From: Thermaerobacter sp. PB12/4term
GTDB taxonomy: Bacteria > Bacillota > Sulfobacillia > Thermaerobacterales > Thermaerobacteraceae
Length of the DNA: 64,000 bases
Reading direction: 5' to 3'
Assembly (NCBI RefSeq): GCF_003403315.2
Contig: NZ_CP048407.1
Coordinates: 2,756,916 to 2,820,915 of the forward strand
Within the stretch, counting starts at the first letter, position 1. Every line of letters starts with the position of its first letter. A program made the translations under genes and the position numbers. The notes under the pieces were generated by a model. That model saw only the letters and a list, made by a program, of their open reading frames with translations. It had not been told where the DNA came from and searched no databases. Below are positions 18,992 through 31,251 of the stretch, one piece after another.

Positions 18992-19882
18992 TTGCGACCG
19001 GTCCATGCCGTCAACCCTTTCAGTGCGCCCGAGCGCACCTGCTCCCCGTCACCTGGCCCGGCACCCATGCCGCCACCGGTTTCGCCGGCAGTCGACGGCC
19101 GGCCGCGCGCTTCGCGGCCATGGCCGGACAAGGCGACACCGGCAGCCCAGGGGATGGGGCCTGCGCCCGTCCCCGCGGCCCCTGCCGCAGGGTTTCCCCA
19201 CGGTCTGGGCATTTCGCCTCAGGACTGGCGGTGGGCCATGGCCCAGGCCCAGATCCGGCGCTGGCGGCCCGGCGAGCTGGTATTCGCGGGTGGCACCGCA
19301 GCCCAGGGTATCTTTTGGCTCGCCCGGGGAGCACTACGCCTGGCCACCGATGACGGCGGCGAAGCGCGCCTGGTGGCCGTGGTGACCGCCCCCGCCCTGG
19401 CCGGGGATCCCGCCCCCCTCTTCGGCCGCCCGGCCGCCCTGCTGGCCGCCACCTCCATCACCGCCTGCCACACCGCCTTCTGGCCGTACCACCGCTTCAC
19501 CACCATGCTGGCCCAGCGCCCGGGTCTGGCCCTCCTTCTGGCCCAGCAGGGCATGCAGTCCTACCACCAGACCCTGGGCCGGGTCACGGGCTTGCTGTGG
19601 CCTTGCGCCCGCCTGCGCATCCTCCACGTGCTGGTCACCCTGGCCCAGGCTTTCCCCGCGCCGGGCGGCGGGGGAAGCCGGCTACCGGCAGCGCTGACCC
19701 AGCGGGCCATCGGCCTGGCGGCCAACACCAGCCGGGTCAGCGTGAACCGCGTTCTGGCCGACCTGCGGCGCCAGGGCATTGTCGGTCGCACCCGGCCGCT
19801 CCACGTCCGGGACACCGCCCGGCTCGAAGCCCTTTTGCAGGCAGAAGTCCTGGCGGCCGGCGAGGAAGCCGCCGGGTGCTGA
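18992..19882 (+). CDS. Crp/Fnr-family transcriptional regulator
   Basis: 296 residues from TTG 18992, behind GAGGAGG at 8 nt. The first ~70 residues are Pro/Ala-rich and atypical. The cupin-like sensor domain follows (QIRRWRPGELVFAGG, IFWLARGALRLATDDGGEARL), then the dimer helix and Crp-type helix-turn-helix (TQRAIGLAANTSRVSVNRVL). The position where Crp has the ribose-binding Gly-Glu and Arg-Ser reads LAGDPAPLFGRPAALLA, so cAMP binding is doubtful. No Fnr cysteine cluster is seen. It diverges from the aminotransferase gene, a plausible target (inference). Confidence 0.85.
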   Translation: MRPVHAVNPFSAPERTCSPSPGPAPMPPPVSPAVDGRPRASRPWPDKATPAAQGMGPAPVPAAPAAGFPHGLGISPQDWRWAMAQAQIRRWRPGELVFAGGTAAQGIFWLARGALRLATDDGGEARLVAVVTAPALAGDPAPLFGRPAALLAATSITACHTAFWPYHRFTTMLAQRPGLALLLAQQGMQSYHQTLGRVTGLLWPCARLRILHVLVTLAQAFPAPGGGGSRLPAALTQRAIGLAANTSRVSVNRVLADLRRQGIVGRTRPLHVRDTARLEALLQAEVLAAGEEAAGC

Positions 19883-20043
19883 TCCGGGGGTGATCCGGGG
19901 ACCGTGACACCGGCACCGCTGCGGGGTGCCGTGGCACCGGCACGGCCGCGCGCACCCGGTTCCACCCGCGGGCATGGGCCAGCCCGGGGCGGGCGCTCCC
20001 CGCATCCGCCCCGGGCCGGTTCCCTCCGTGTGGCGGACCCCGT

Positions 20044-20803
20044 TCACGGGCTCCGGCCGGTTCCAGGCCCACCTGCGGGAGCCGGCAGCCGGTCCTCAGC
20101 CTGCCGTGCCCCGGGGAACTGCCGGTGACGCGGCGCCCCTGGTTGAGCCGCCACCGGCCCCTCCTGCCGGATCCCGGCCAGGGTGGGGAACGGGCCTGAC
20201 GTGGCCCGCCGGCCGGCCGTACCGGTCCTGCCCCGCGCCCTGGCCGGCGCGAAAGGCGCCGGGTTCGTCGGAGCCCGTTCGCGGTCCTGCATTGTGATCA
20301 CGGGAACGGGCTCGGGCGGCTTTCTCCCCCCTGCGGAGGCCGGCAGGGCGCGGTACCGCTCCGTGCAGGGCACCAGGCACAGGTGCCCGGCGGCGGGCGG
20401 GCGGGTGCCGCCGCGCCTGCCGGGGCGGCAAGGTCCAGCGGGAGGGGTGTTCGGCGGCCAGCAGGGTCAGGTCACGCAAGATATCGGTGAGGTGGACGGG
20501 CGACACGGGAACCCGAGCCTCGGCCAAGCGGCCGAAACTCTGGCGGGCCGCCTGTTCGTCGTTGCGCCCGGGCAGCCGCTGAACGGCAAAGTCCTCGCCG
20601 GTTAGGCGACCCTCGTCCCAGGTCTCCACCCGGCTCTTGATGTAGAAAAAGACGGCCCCATGGGGCGTCCGCTCGCGGCAAAGGATGTACCAGTACCGGC
20701 GCTCCACGCCACCTGCGGCCAGGGACCGGCTGGCTCTTGCCAGCTCGGTGTAGGCGGCCACCTTCCCCCACCGGCCGTGCTGTGGCTGGTCCATCGGCTC
20801 CAT
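20044..20803 (-). pseudogene. Unknown protein gene, probably frameshifted near 20400
   Basis: ATG 20803 follows GGGGGAGAG. The first ~125 residues look genuinely coded (RRYWYILCRERTPHGAVFFY, SRVETWDEGRL, VHLTDILRDLTLLAAEHPS), with G/C third bases. The same frame then becomes Arg/Pro-rich with poorer third-position G+C and ends at 20096. From about 20400 a different minus-strand frame reads a more protein-like string (HLCLVPCTERYRALP, PEPVPVITMQDRERA) and ends at 20044. The switch falls in a GCGG-repeat tract (about 20390-20425). I do not recognise the family. A real frameshift, a sequencing error or a divergent tail are all possible. Confidence 0.45.
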
Positions 20804-20867
20804 CCCCCATCTCTCCCCCGGCTGCCGGATTCAACGGCATCCGGCAGCCTGCTCAGGCGTGATGACA

Positions 20868-20910
20868 CCTCCCAGCGTGCACCGGTGCAATTCCTGGGAG
20901 GCCCATTATA
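20868..20910 (-). promoter_or_regulatory. Nested palindromes beside a TATAAT box (operator candidate)
   Basis: A perfect 12-bp palindrome TGCACCGGTGCA (20878-20889) sits inside an outer inverted repeat CCTCCCAG (20868-20875) / CTGGGAGG (20894-20901). A perfect TATAAT (minus strand, 20910-20905) lies 4 bp from the outer arm, so the palindromes cover the expected transcription start of the unknown gene. The -35 position is poor. This layout is typical of a dimeric repressor site. Confidence 0.5.
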
Positions 20911-21137
20911 AAACGGGTCCTGCCCGCACCTGTGTTCAGCACGATACACCGGAAGCGATTTCCGTGGACTCTGGCGCCCAATTTTTGCCCTGTGTAGCCA
21001 TGGCGGCTACCCCATGATGGACCCGCATCCCGTCGGGGCGGGTCCGGACGGCGGTGACGGCAATGGGCTATCCTGGAGGGGAGCGGCCTTCCGGCCGCCG
21101 GGTATCCCTGCCGGCCTCCGGCGAAGGATGAGCGAGC

Positions 21138-23042
21138 ATGGAACGGAACCACCCTGGCCGTCCCCCGGCCGATCACCTGCTGGCTGCCGTCAACGAGGCC
21201 ATGCTGGCCCGGCTGGCGCCCGAGCCCGTTCGCATCCGGGCCCTGGACCTGTTTCTGCTGGGCCGGGTGGAACACCGCCTGGTTTCGGGTGCTCGGTTGC
21301 TGGGGGAAGTGCGCGGCTCTCGCGGCGTCTCCCGGACGGTGGTCCATGTGCTGCGCGGCCCGGAGGGGCCCGATGCGGCAGGCCAGTGCGAGTGCCCGCG
21401 CCGGGCCGGCGGCGGCCTGTGCAAGCATGCCGTGGCGCTGCTTTACGCCTGGATCCACGCGCCCGAGACCTTCGCCTCCGTCGACCAGCGGCTGGAGCAC
21501 CTGGAGGAACGGCCCCGGGGGGAGTTGCTGGAACTGATCCGCCGGCTGGTCGAGGAAGAACCGGCCCTGCTGGCCGAGGTGGACGCGGCGGTCCCAGCTC
21601 CGGCCCGGCCGCCGGAGGAACCAGCTCCGGCGGGCGGCACGGGCCCGGCGGGTGCCACCCCTGGTGCCCAACGGGATGACGGCTCCGCCTCCCGGCAGGA
21701 CCCCGTTGCCGGCGGCGGGCGGGAGCCGGACCCCGCCGGGGCGCCGAAACCCGCCCCGGGCGGCCGGGTGGCCGCGGCACCGGCGGGCTCCCGGCCTGCC
21801 GCGCGCCCGTCCGCGTGGCTGCTGGAGCTGGAGCGCCGGGCAGACCCCGACCCGGAGACCCTGCACCAGTGGGCGGATGCCCTGGAGGCCGGATGGACAG
21901 GCAGGGAGGGTTCCCCGGTCCCCGTGCCAAGCCCAGGCTCTCCCTCCCGGGCCCTGGCGGCGGGCGTCATCGACGCCCTGACCCTGACCGTGACGGGGCT
22001 TCTCTGGCGCCAGGCCGGCCTGGTGCTGGCGGCCCGGGCCCGGGGCGAAACGGCAGCCGCCCGCTGGCTCTTCCACCGGTGGGAGGCGGCCGCACGCCTG
22101 CTGACCCGGCTGGAAGCCCTGCGCACCGGCGGGTTGCCGGCGGGTCTCGGCAATGGCCCGGGCACCGTCGCCCCCGCTGCCGGGTCCGGCACCCCCGGCA
22201 CCCGCGGCGCTGGCGAACCGGCGGCCGAGGACGGCGCCGGAACCCACGGCCCCCGCGACGTTCCGGGCGCCTCCCGCCGGCCCGGCCACGGCGTCACCCA
22301 TCCGGCGGGCCAAGGTCTTGCGGCCCAACCGGCGGGCGGCCCCGGCCGGGCGGGACTGCTCCGGTCCCGCGCAGCCGCCTCCGTGGCCGTCACCGCCGCT
22401 GCCCTGGGCCCCGAGGCGCTGCTGGCCGGGAGCCGGTTCTTCCGGGAAACGGGGCGGTACGAGGTGGCCCTCAGCCTGGCCCACCGCGCCCTGGCCCGGG
22501 CGGGCGAGCCGGACCTCTTAGCGGCGGCCCGGCAGGCCGTGGCAGAGGTGTGGCTGAACCGGGGGCGTCCCGAGCGGGCGGTACCGTACCTGGCGGCCAA
22601 CTTCGCCGACCGCCCGTCCCGGGCGGCTCTGGACGCCCTGGAGGCCGCCGCCCGGGCAGCGGGCGAATGGGAAAGGGTGGCCCCGGCGGTAGAGCGCTAC
22701 CTGGAGCAGAGGGGCGATGCCGCCTTGCGGGCCGAATTGCTGCTCCGCCGGAACGACTGGCGCCGTCTGGCCGCCTGGTTGGAGCAACCCGACGCCCGCT
22801 CGGTCCTCCCCGCCCGCCTGCTGGTGGCCGCAGCCGACCAGCTCCGGCGCCCCGCACCGGAGCTGGCCGCCGCCCTTTACCGGGAAGCCATGGCCCGCCC
22901 CGACGCCGGCAGCCCGCGGGATCTGGCGGCCCGCTGGCAGGCCCTGCAGCACCGCCTGGGAGGCGGCCACCCCGTGCCGCCCGGGCTGGCCCCTTCGGGC
23001 GGCGACAACGGCAGCAGCCCTCAGGAGGACGGAAGACGGTGA
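21138..23042 (+). CDS. SWIM zinc-finger protein
   Basis: 634 residues from ATG 21138. A SWIM motif CxCx(n)CxH is clear at residues ~94-107 (CECPRRAGGGLCKHAVALLY), embedded in the usual upstream block (VSRTVVHVLRG). The rest holds long Gly/Ala/Pro-rich linkers and an alpha-helical, repeat-like C-terminal half (ALSLAHRALARAGEPDLLAA, VPYLAANFADRP, ELLLRRNDWRRLAAWLE) reminiscent of TPR-type helices. SWIM domains bind DNA or protein and often accompany SNF2 helicases, but none is adjacent. It is alone on the plus strand. Function unknown. Confidence 0.8.
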   Translation: MERNHPGRPPADHLLAAVNEAMLARLAPEPVRIRALDLFLLGRVEHRLVSGARLLGEVRGSRGVSRTVVHVLRGPEGPDAAGQCECPRRAGGGLCKHAVALLYAWIHAPETFASVDQRLEHLEERPRGELLELIRRLVEEEPALLAEVDAAVPAPARPPEEPAPAGGTGPAGATPGAQRDDGSASRQDPVAGGGREPDPAGAPKPAPGGRVAAAPAGSRPAARPSAWLLELERRADPDPETLHQWADALEAGWTGREGSPVPVPSPGSPSRALAAGVIDALTLTVTGLLWRQAGLVLAARARGETAAARWLFHRWEAAARLLTRLEALRTGGLPAGLGNGPGTVAPAAGSGTPGTRGAGEPAAEDGAGTHGPRDVPGASRRPGHGVTHPAGQGLAAQPAGGPGRAGLLRSRAAASVAVTAAALGPEALLAGSRFFRETGRYEVALSLAHRALARAGEPDLLAAARQAVAEVWLNRGRPERAVPYLAANFADRPSRAALDALEAAARAAGEWERVAPAVERYLEQRGDAALRAELLLRRNDWRRLAAWLEQPDARSVLPARLLVAAADQLRRPAPELAAALYREAMARPDAGSPRDLAARWQALQHRLGGGHPVPPGLAPSGGDNGSSPQEDGRR

Positions 23043-23130
23043 AGTCATCCACCCCCGGGTACCGGTGTCCAAGCGGGCGGCGGGGGCCATTCCCGCAACG
23101 GCCGGGGCTCTGGGGCCTGCCGGCACCCGC

Positions 23131-24048
23131 TCAGGGAGCCGCGGCCCCCGCCACCACCGCCGCCCCGGCAATGACCAGCACGGCCAGGACAGCCAGCCCC
23201 AGGAAGGCCAGAACGGGAACGAACAACACGATCAGCGCGTCGCCGCGGCTCAGGTGCTTGGTGGCCCGGAGAGCCCGGTAGGTGAGGATCAGCGACCAGA
23301 TGCCCATGGCCAGGGCGCTCACGTCGCGCAGGGCACTCCCGGCGCTGCCCAGCCGCGCCGCCAGCGCCTCCAGGGGGATGCCGATCAGGTTGGGGGGCAG
23401 GGACGCAAGCGCCATGGCGGCCAGCAGGTGGACCCCACTGCCGCGGCCGCCCGCCAGGTCGGCGACCAGGTGGAGGAACCCGGCTCCCACGAACATCATC
23501 ACCACGCCCAGGATGGCCACCAGCACGCCGAGGGCCAGGTTCACCCCCGGATTCCGGGCCAGCTCCGGGGCCAGCAGCGGGGATTCCCCGGGCGCCACCG
23601 GCAGGGCCAGCTCCCGGACGGCCGCCGTGCCCTGCACCAGGCCGCTGACGGCGGTGATCAGGATCGCCACGGTGAGCAGCATCCCCAGGGGCGGGCGGTC
23701 AAGCGCCGCCAGGCGGGCAAAGGTCGCCCGCGGCGTGAAGATCACCCCGAACACCCAGTCCACCAGCCCCGGCCGGTCGCCGGTGCCGAGAGGTTCCCGG
23801 ACCCCGCCCGGGCCGGCCGCTCCTCCCTCTCCGGAGTACCCCCCGTCCCCGCCGCGCCCGGCCCCCTCCGGGGAAGCGGTTCCCGGCTGGGGTGAGGACG
23901 CCTGCTGCGCCGCGCCGGGCTCCTGGCCGGCTTGGGGAGGCCCGCCGCCCGCATCGGGCCGCCCCAAGCCGGGCGACGCCCCCGCCTCCTCCTGGAAACC
24001 CCGCTCCGTCTCCGCCTGCTCGCCCTGGTTCCTCCGCTGCTCTTCCAC
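23131..24048 (-). CDS. Yip1-domain-like polytopic membrane protein
   Basis: 305 residues from GTG 24048. The first ~95 residues are hydrophilic and Gly/Pro/Glu-rich. A Yip1-like core follows: DWVFGVIFTPRATFARLA, then about five hydrophobic segments (LLTVAILITAVSGLVQG, LALGVLVAILGVVMMFVGAG, LALGIW-like and the final VLFVPVLAFLGLAVLAVLVI). The motif TPRATFARL just before the first membrane span is the usual start of bacterial Yip1 proteins. Role unknown. It is 90 bp downstream of sppA on the same strand. Confidence 0.7.
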   Translation of the reverse strand: MEEQRRNQGEQAETERGFQEEAGASPGLGRPDAGGGPPQAGQEPGAAQQASSPQPGTASPEGAGRGGDGGYSGEGGAAGPGGVREPLGTGDRPGLVDWVFGVIFTPRATFARLAALDRPPLGMLLTVAILITAVSGLVQGTAAVRELALPVAPGESPLLAPELARNPGVNLALGVLVAILGVVMMFVGAGFLHLVADLAGGRGSGVHLLAAMALASLPPNLIGIPLEALAARLGSAGSALRDVSALAMGIWSLILTYRALRATKHLSRGDALIVLFVPVLAFLGLAVLAVLVIAGAAVVAGAAAP

Positions 24049-24137
24049 TCCGCCCTTCCCCCCCTGGCGGCGCCCCGCCGGTGCGGCCCGCGGCGCTCCT
24101 TGCCCGCTGAGATGTCCGGGACCACGGCCCCGACGCC

Positions 24138-25094
24138 CTAGCGAGGCACCGCCCGGTACAGCTCCCAGCGCACCAGTTCAGGCACCGGCCCGGCGCCCTG
24201 GACCAGCCCCGTGCGGCCGCTGGCGCCGATCCAGCGCAGCAGGTCCTGCAGGGGACTGGAGGGACCGTATTCGATGAGCTCGTAGTCTTCAAGCCCCGCC
24301 AGCTGGGCGGCCAGGTCGGCCGCATCCTCGAAGGTGCCCAGCTGGTCCACCAGGCCCTCCGCCTTGGCCTGGCGCCCCGTGAAAACCCGGCCGTCGGCCA
24401 GCTCCAGCACCCGCTCCCGGCTCATGCCCCGCCCCCGGGCCACCACGTCGACGAACTGCTGGTAGATGTCATTGACCAGGCCCTGAAGCAACCGCCGCTC
24501 CTCGGCCGTCAGCGGCCGGGTGGCCGAGCCGATGTCCTTGAAGGGCCCGCTCTTGATGGTCTCGACATCGATGCCCAGTTTCTCGTACAGGTCCTCGTAG
24601 TGGGTGACCTCCATGATCACGCCGATGCTGCCGGTCAGGGAGGCGGGGTTGGCGACGATGCGGTCGGCCATGGCGGCGATCCAGTAGCCTCCCGACGCGC
24701 CCAGGTCGCCGATGGACACCACCACCGGCTTCCCCGCGTCCCGCAGGCGCTGGACGGCCACGCCGATCTCCTGGGCCGCGGCCGCGCTGCCACCGGGCGT
24801 GTTCATCCGGATGACCACGGCCGCTACCGCCGGGTCCTCGCGGGCCTGCTGCAGCTGGCTGACGATGTCGTCGGCCCCCACCACGGCACCCAGCAGCCCC
24901 TCGGCGCTGGCACCGGCGGCGATGGGCCCGTCGATGGTCACCACGGCGATCTGGCCAGCGGTTCCTGCCCCCAGGCCGTCTCTCCCGCCGGGTACCAGCA
25001 GGGCCACCACCGATCCGGCCACCAGCAGGCCGAGGACGAGCACAAAAGCCCACTGCAGGCGCCGGCTGGCCCATGGCTGACGCTGGCTTGTCAT
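24138..25094 (-). CDS. sppA: Signal peptide peptidase SppA (S49 family)
   Basis: 318 residues. One N-terminal membrane anchor (LQWAFVLVLGLLVAGSVVAL) leads to the extracellular protease domain. The catalytic serine lies in GDLGASGGYWIAAMADRIV and the lysine in ETIKSGPFKDIGSATRPLT; the oxyanion loop is MNTPGGSAAAAQEIG. The length is that of single-domain SppA of Gram-positives. It degrades signal peptides left in the membrane. ATG 25094 follows GAGGAGAAG. The Yip1-like gene lies just downstream. Confidence 0.94.
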   Translation of the reverse strand: MTSQRQPWASRRLQWAFVLVLGLLVAGSVVALLVPGGRDGLGAGTAGQIAVVTIDGPIAAGASAEGLLGAVVGADDIVSQLQQAREDPAVAAVVIRMNTPGGSAAAAQEIGVAVQRLRDAGKPVVVSIGDLGASGGYWIAAMADRIVANPASLTGSIGVIMEVTHYEDLYEKLGIDVETIKSGPFKDIGSATRPLTAEERRLLQGLVNDIYQQFVDVVARGRGMSRERVLELADGRVFTGRQAKAEGLVDQLGTFEDAADLAAQLAGLEDYELIEYGPSSPLQDLLRWIGASGRTGLVQGAGPVPELVRWELYRAVPR

Positions 25095-25215
25095 GGTTCG
25101 CTTCTCCTCGTGGGGGATTCCTTCCGCCGGTCGTCCAGGCCCCGCCGGGTGCCTGGTACCCCTGACGGTTCAGGTTCCGTTCAGCCGCCCCGCTTCCCTG
25201 CCGGCGCCCGCGGGG

Positions 25216-28635
<3,420 letters not shown>

Positions 28636-28636
<1 letters not shown>

Positions 28637-29538
28637 CACTGCGCCACCTCCCCCGTGAAGGCCAGCAGGATTTCCCGGGCAATCTTCGCCGCCACGATTT
28701 CCGTCCGCCCGCTGGGGTCCAGGGGCGGCGCCGTCTCGACGATGTCGGCCCCCACCACCCGCGCTCCGGCCCGGGCCAGCCGGTAGAGGGCCCGCAGCAA
28801 GGTCGCAAAGTCGGGCCCGCCAGGCTCGGGGGTGCCGGTTCCCGGCGCCACCGACGGATCCAGCACGTCGATGTCCACCGTCAGGTACAGGGGAACGCCC
28901 TGCAGCGGCCCCGCCAGCTGGCCGGCCAGGGCGTCCGCCCCCTCCTCCACATCGTGGTAGAACCGGCCCTGCTCCCGCGCCAGCTGGAACTCTTCCCGCA
29001 GCCCCGAGCGGGGCCCCAGCTGCCAGAGCCGCCCGGGGCCCACCAGGTCCAGCACCCGCCGCATCACCGTGGCGTGGGAGTAAGGCTCGTCCAGGTACCG
29101 GTCGCGCAGGTCCGTGTGGGCGTCCAGCTGGACCACCACCAGGTCCGGGTAGCGGTCCAGGGCGGCGTTCACCGCCGCCAGGGTGACCAGGTGCTCGCCG
29201 CCCAGCAGGAGCACCCGTTTCCCGCCGGCGTAGGGCCGCCGCAGGGCAGCCTCGATCCGGGCCAGGCTCTGGCCCAGATTGCCCAGCGGCAGGGCGATGT
29301 CCCCGGCGTCGTGGATCGCCAGTTCCTCCAGGTCCCGGTCCAGATGGGGGCTGTACGTCTCCAGGGCGTAGGACGCTTCACGGATGCGGGCGGGCCCCCA
29401 GCGGGTGCCCGCCCGGTAACTGACGGTAAGTTCCAGGGGCGCGCCGGCCAGCACCCACTGGGCCTCGGGGTAGCCGGCCTCCGCCGCCATGAACCGTCCC
29501 GGCCGTTCCCAGAGGCCGGGAGACCAGGGTTCTTCCAT
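28636..29538 (-). CDS. speB: Agmatinase-family ureohydrolase (SpeB-like)
   Basis: 300 residues from ATG 29538. The manganese-binding motifs of ureohydrolases are present: GGEHLVTLAA, QLDAHTDLRD (D, H, D ligands) and TVDIDVLDPSVAPGTGTPEPGG (in two parts, the D ligands being DxDxxDP). It removes urea from agmatine, or in some thermophiles from N1-aminopropylagmatine. It sits between speE and argS, overlapping argS, so it is clearly part of the polyamine operon. Sequence alone does not separate the two substrates. Confidence 0.92.
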
Positions 29539-29549
29539 GGCCGTGTCCC

Positions 29550-30446
29550 TCAAGACCCCTTGCTGCCCGGAACCGGTGGGCCACCCGCCGGTGCACCGGC
29601 CGGCTCCGGCTCCACCAGCTCGGCAACGAAGGGTGGTAGTGCAAAGGCTGCCCGGTGGACCTCCGGACTGTAGTACCGCGTCTGGAGGCGCGCTTCTTCC
29701 CAGGCCCCTTCCCGTGGCCGGCGCGGGTCGGTTCCCCGCGTGCCCACGCTGTAGGTCCAGAAACCGCCGGGGTAGGTGGGCACCACGCCCCAGTACAGTC
29801 CGGCCACGGGGAAGACCTGCCGCAACGAGGCCTGCACCTGGCGAATCAGCTCGCGGTTGAAGAAGGGCGACTCCGACTGCTGGACGAAGATGCCCCCGGG
29901 CCGCAACGCCCGGAAGACGGCACGGTGAAAGTCCGAGCCAAAGAGGGCCACCGCCGGCCCCACCGGATCGGTGGAGTCGACGATGATCACATCGTAGGCG
30001 TCGGGATGTTCCTCCACGTGGCGGATGCCGTCGGTGAAGAACACCCGGGCGCGGGCGTCGGCAAAGTTGTTCAGCTCGGGCAGGTGCCGGCGCGAGACCT
30101 CGACCACCCGCTGGTCGATCTCCGCCATGTGGGCCTCTTCCACCGTGGGGTGGCGCAGGACCTCCCGCAGGACGCCACCGTCCCCGCCGCCAATGACCAG
30201 CACCCGCCGCGGATGGGGGTGGGCAAACAGGGGCACGTGGGCCATCATCTCGTGATAGGCGAACTCGTCCTTCTCGGTGGTCTGGATCACGTCGTCCAGC
30301 ACCAGCATGCGGCCGAACTGGACGGTGTCCAGCACCATGATCTCCTGGTAGGGGCTGCGCTCCTGGTGGAGCACCTGCCGCACCCGCACCGAGATCCGGA
30401 GGTCGGCCGTTTGGTCTTCGGAAAACCAAACCTGCACTGCGCCCAC
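29550..30446 (-). CDS. speE: Spermidine synthase-family aminopropyltransferase
   Basis: 298 residues from GTG 30446. Motifs are SPYQEIMVLDTVQFGRMLVL, the decarboxy-SAM site VLVIGGGDGGVLREVLRHP, MAEIDQRVVEVSRRHLPEL, and the catalytic region IIVDSTDPVGPA with QSESPFFNREL. It moves an aminopropyl group from decarboxylated SAM to putrescine or agmatine. The last ~25 residues are Pro/Gly-rich. No SAM decarboxylase gene is in the window. It lies 62 bp after the arginine decarboxylase and 11 bp before speB. Confidence 0.94.
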   Translation of the reverse strand: MGAVQVWFSEDQTADLRISVRVRQVLHQERSPYQEIMVLDTVQFGRMLVLDDVIQTTEKDEFAYHEMMAHVPLFAHPHPRRVLVIGGGDGGVLREVLRHPTVEEAHMAEIDQRVVEVSRRHLPELNNFADARARVFFTDGIRHVEEHPDAYDVIIVDSTDPVGPAVALFGSDFHRAVFRALRPGGIFVQQSESPFFNRELIRQVQASLRQVFPVAGLYWGVVPTYPGGFWTYSVGTRGTDPRRPREGAWEEARLQTRYYSPEVHRAAFALPPFVAELVEPEPAGAPAGGPPVPGSKGS

Positions 30447-30508
30447 CCCGCTCTACCGCCGGAACGGCGCCGCTCCGGTGACGGGTCCGCCGCCCGGCAT
30501 GCTGAAAC

Positions 30509-30970
30509 CTAGTACCAGAGCACCGCCGCGGCCACCACGGCGCCGGGCCGGTCCCCCACCACCATCTCCGCCGCGGCGACCCGCACCTCCCGCAGGGCCA
30601 TGCCCCGCCGCCGGAAGGCCTCTTCCACCATGGCCCGCACGGCCTGCTCGGCTTCCTTCTGGGTACAATGCCCCGAAAATTCCATGATGGTGCCGTAGTC
30701 ACGGTCGGAGAACCCGACCGCCACCGCCGCGGCGATCCGGTCGCCCTTGACGTCGCTGGCGATGGTTCCGTAGGCCGTGGGGGTCAGGGAACCCGGGGGG
30801 ATGTCCAGCTTCTCCACCACCTCGCAGTCGGGCGGAAGGATGCTGGACACCTTGATCAGATTGAGGTTGCCGATGCCGGCCGCCAGCAGGGCGTTGTCGA
30901 AGGCCGTCAGCTTGTGGTCGCCCTCGCCGCTGCCCGCCACCACCGTGACCTTCTTGGGTGTGGGAAGCAA
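30509..30970 (-). CDS. pdaD: Pyruvoyl-dependent arginine decarboxylase
   Basis: 153 residues from TTG 30970, behind AAGGAGGCG; the length fits the family. The self-cleavage site lies in IKVSSILPPDCEVVEKL, where serine becomes the pyruvoyl group. Supporting motifs are KVTVVAGSGEGDHKLTAFD, LTPTAYGTIASDVKGD, VGFSDRDYGTIMEFSG and the last part RVAAAEMVVGDRPGAVVAAA. It converts arginine to agmatine and starts the polyamine operon (pdaD-speE-speB-argS). A strong promoter with a ~200-nt leader precedes it. Confidence 0.92.
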   Translation of the reverse strand: MLPTPKKVTVVAGSGEGDHKLTAFDNALLAAGIGNLNLIKVSSILPPDCEVVEKLDIPPGSLTPTAYGTIASDVKGDRIAAAVAVGFSDRDYGTIMEFSGHCTQKEAEQAVRAMVEEAFRRRGMALREVRVAAAEMVVGDRPGAVVAAAVLWY

Positions 30971-31176
30971 CCCCTTCGCCTCCTTGCCCGGTGCCGGTAT
31001 GCGACGCGGGGGCTGCCGGGGCCTGGCCGCCGCGAAAACACGGCCGCCGGCCCTGTTCCCGGCCGGCATGCCCCCTGCAGAGCCGGACAGGCGCCCGGCG
31101 AGCCGCACCGGCGCCGTCCACGGCCCCGCGCCCGCTTTGCCGGCCGCTCGTCCGGCCGGGCCGTCCTGAAAACCAT
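30971..31176 (-). other. Structured leader of the polyamine operon
   Basis: About 205 nt lie between the inferred transcription start and the pdaD start codon. They can form several G+C-rich hairpins, for example GGCGCC...GGCGCC and a GCCGGC...GCCGGC pair. No T-box, SAM or other riboswitch core is recognised. A regulatory role, such as polyamine or arginine sensing, is only a guess from its length and position. Confidence 0.35.
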
Positions 31177-31181
31177 GCTGT

Positions 31182-31210
31182 AATGTATCGAAACCCTCCC
31201 GGCCATGCAA
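31182..31210 (-). promoter_or_regulatory. Sigma-A promoter of the polyamine operon
   Basis: TTGCAT (31210-31205), 17-bp spacer, TACATT (31187-31182) on the minus strand. It lies in the divergent gap facing the class A PBP gene, about 210 bp ahead of the pdaD start. Confidence 0.7.
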
Positions 31211-31251
31211 GGACGAGTTGGGCGGCCATACTACCCGCGGGAGGGTTGCTG

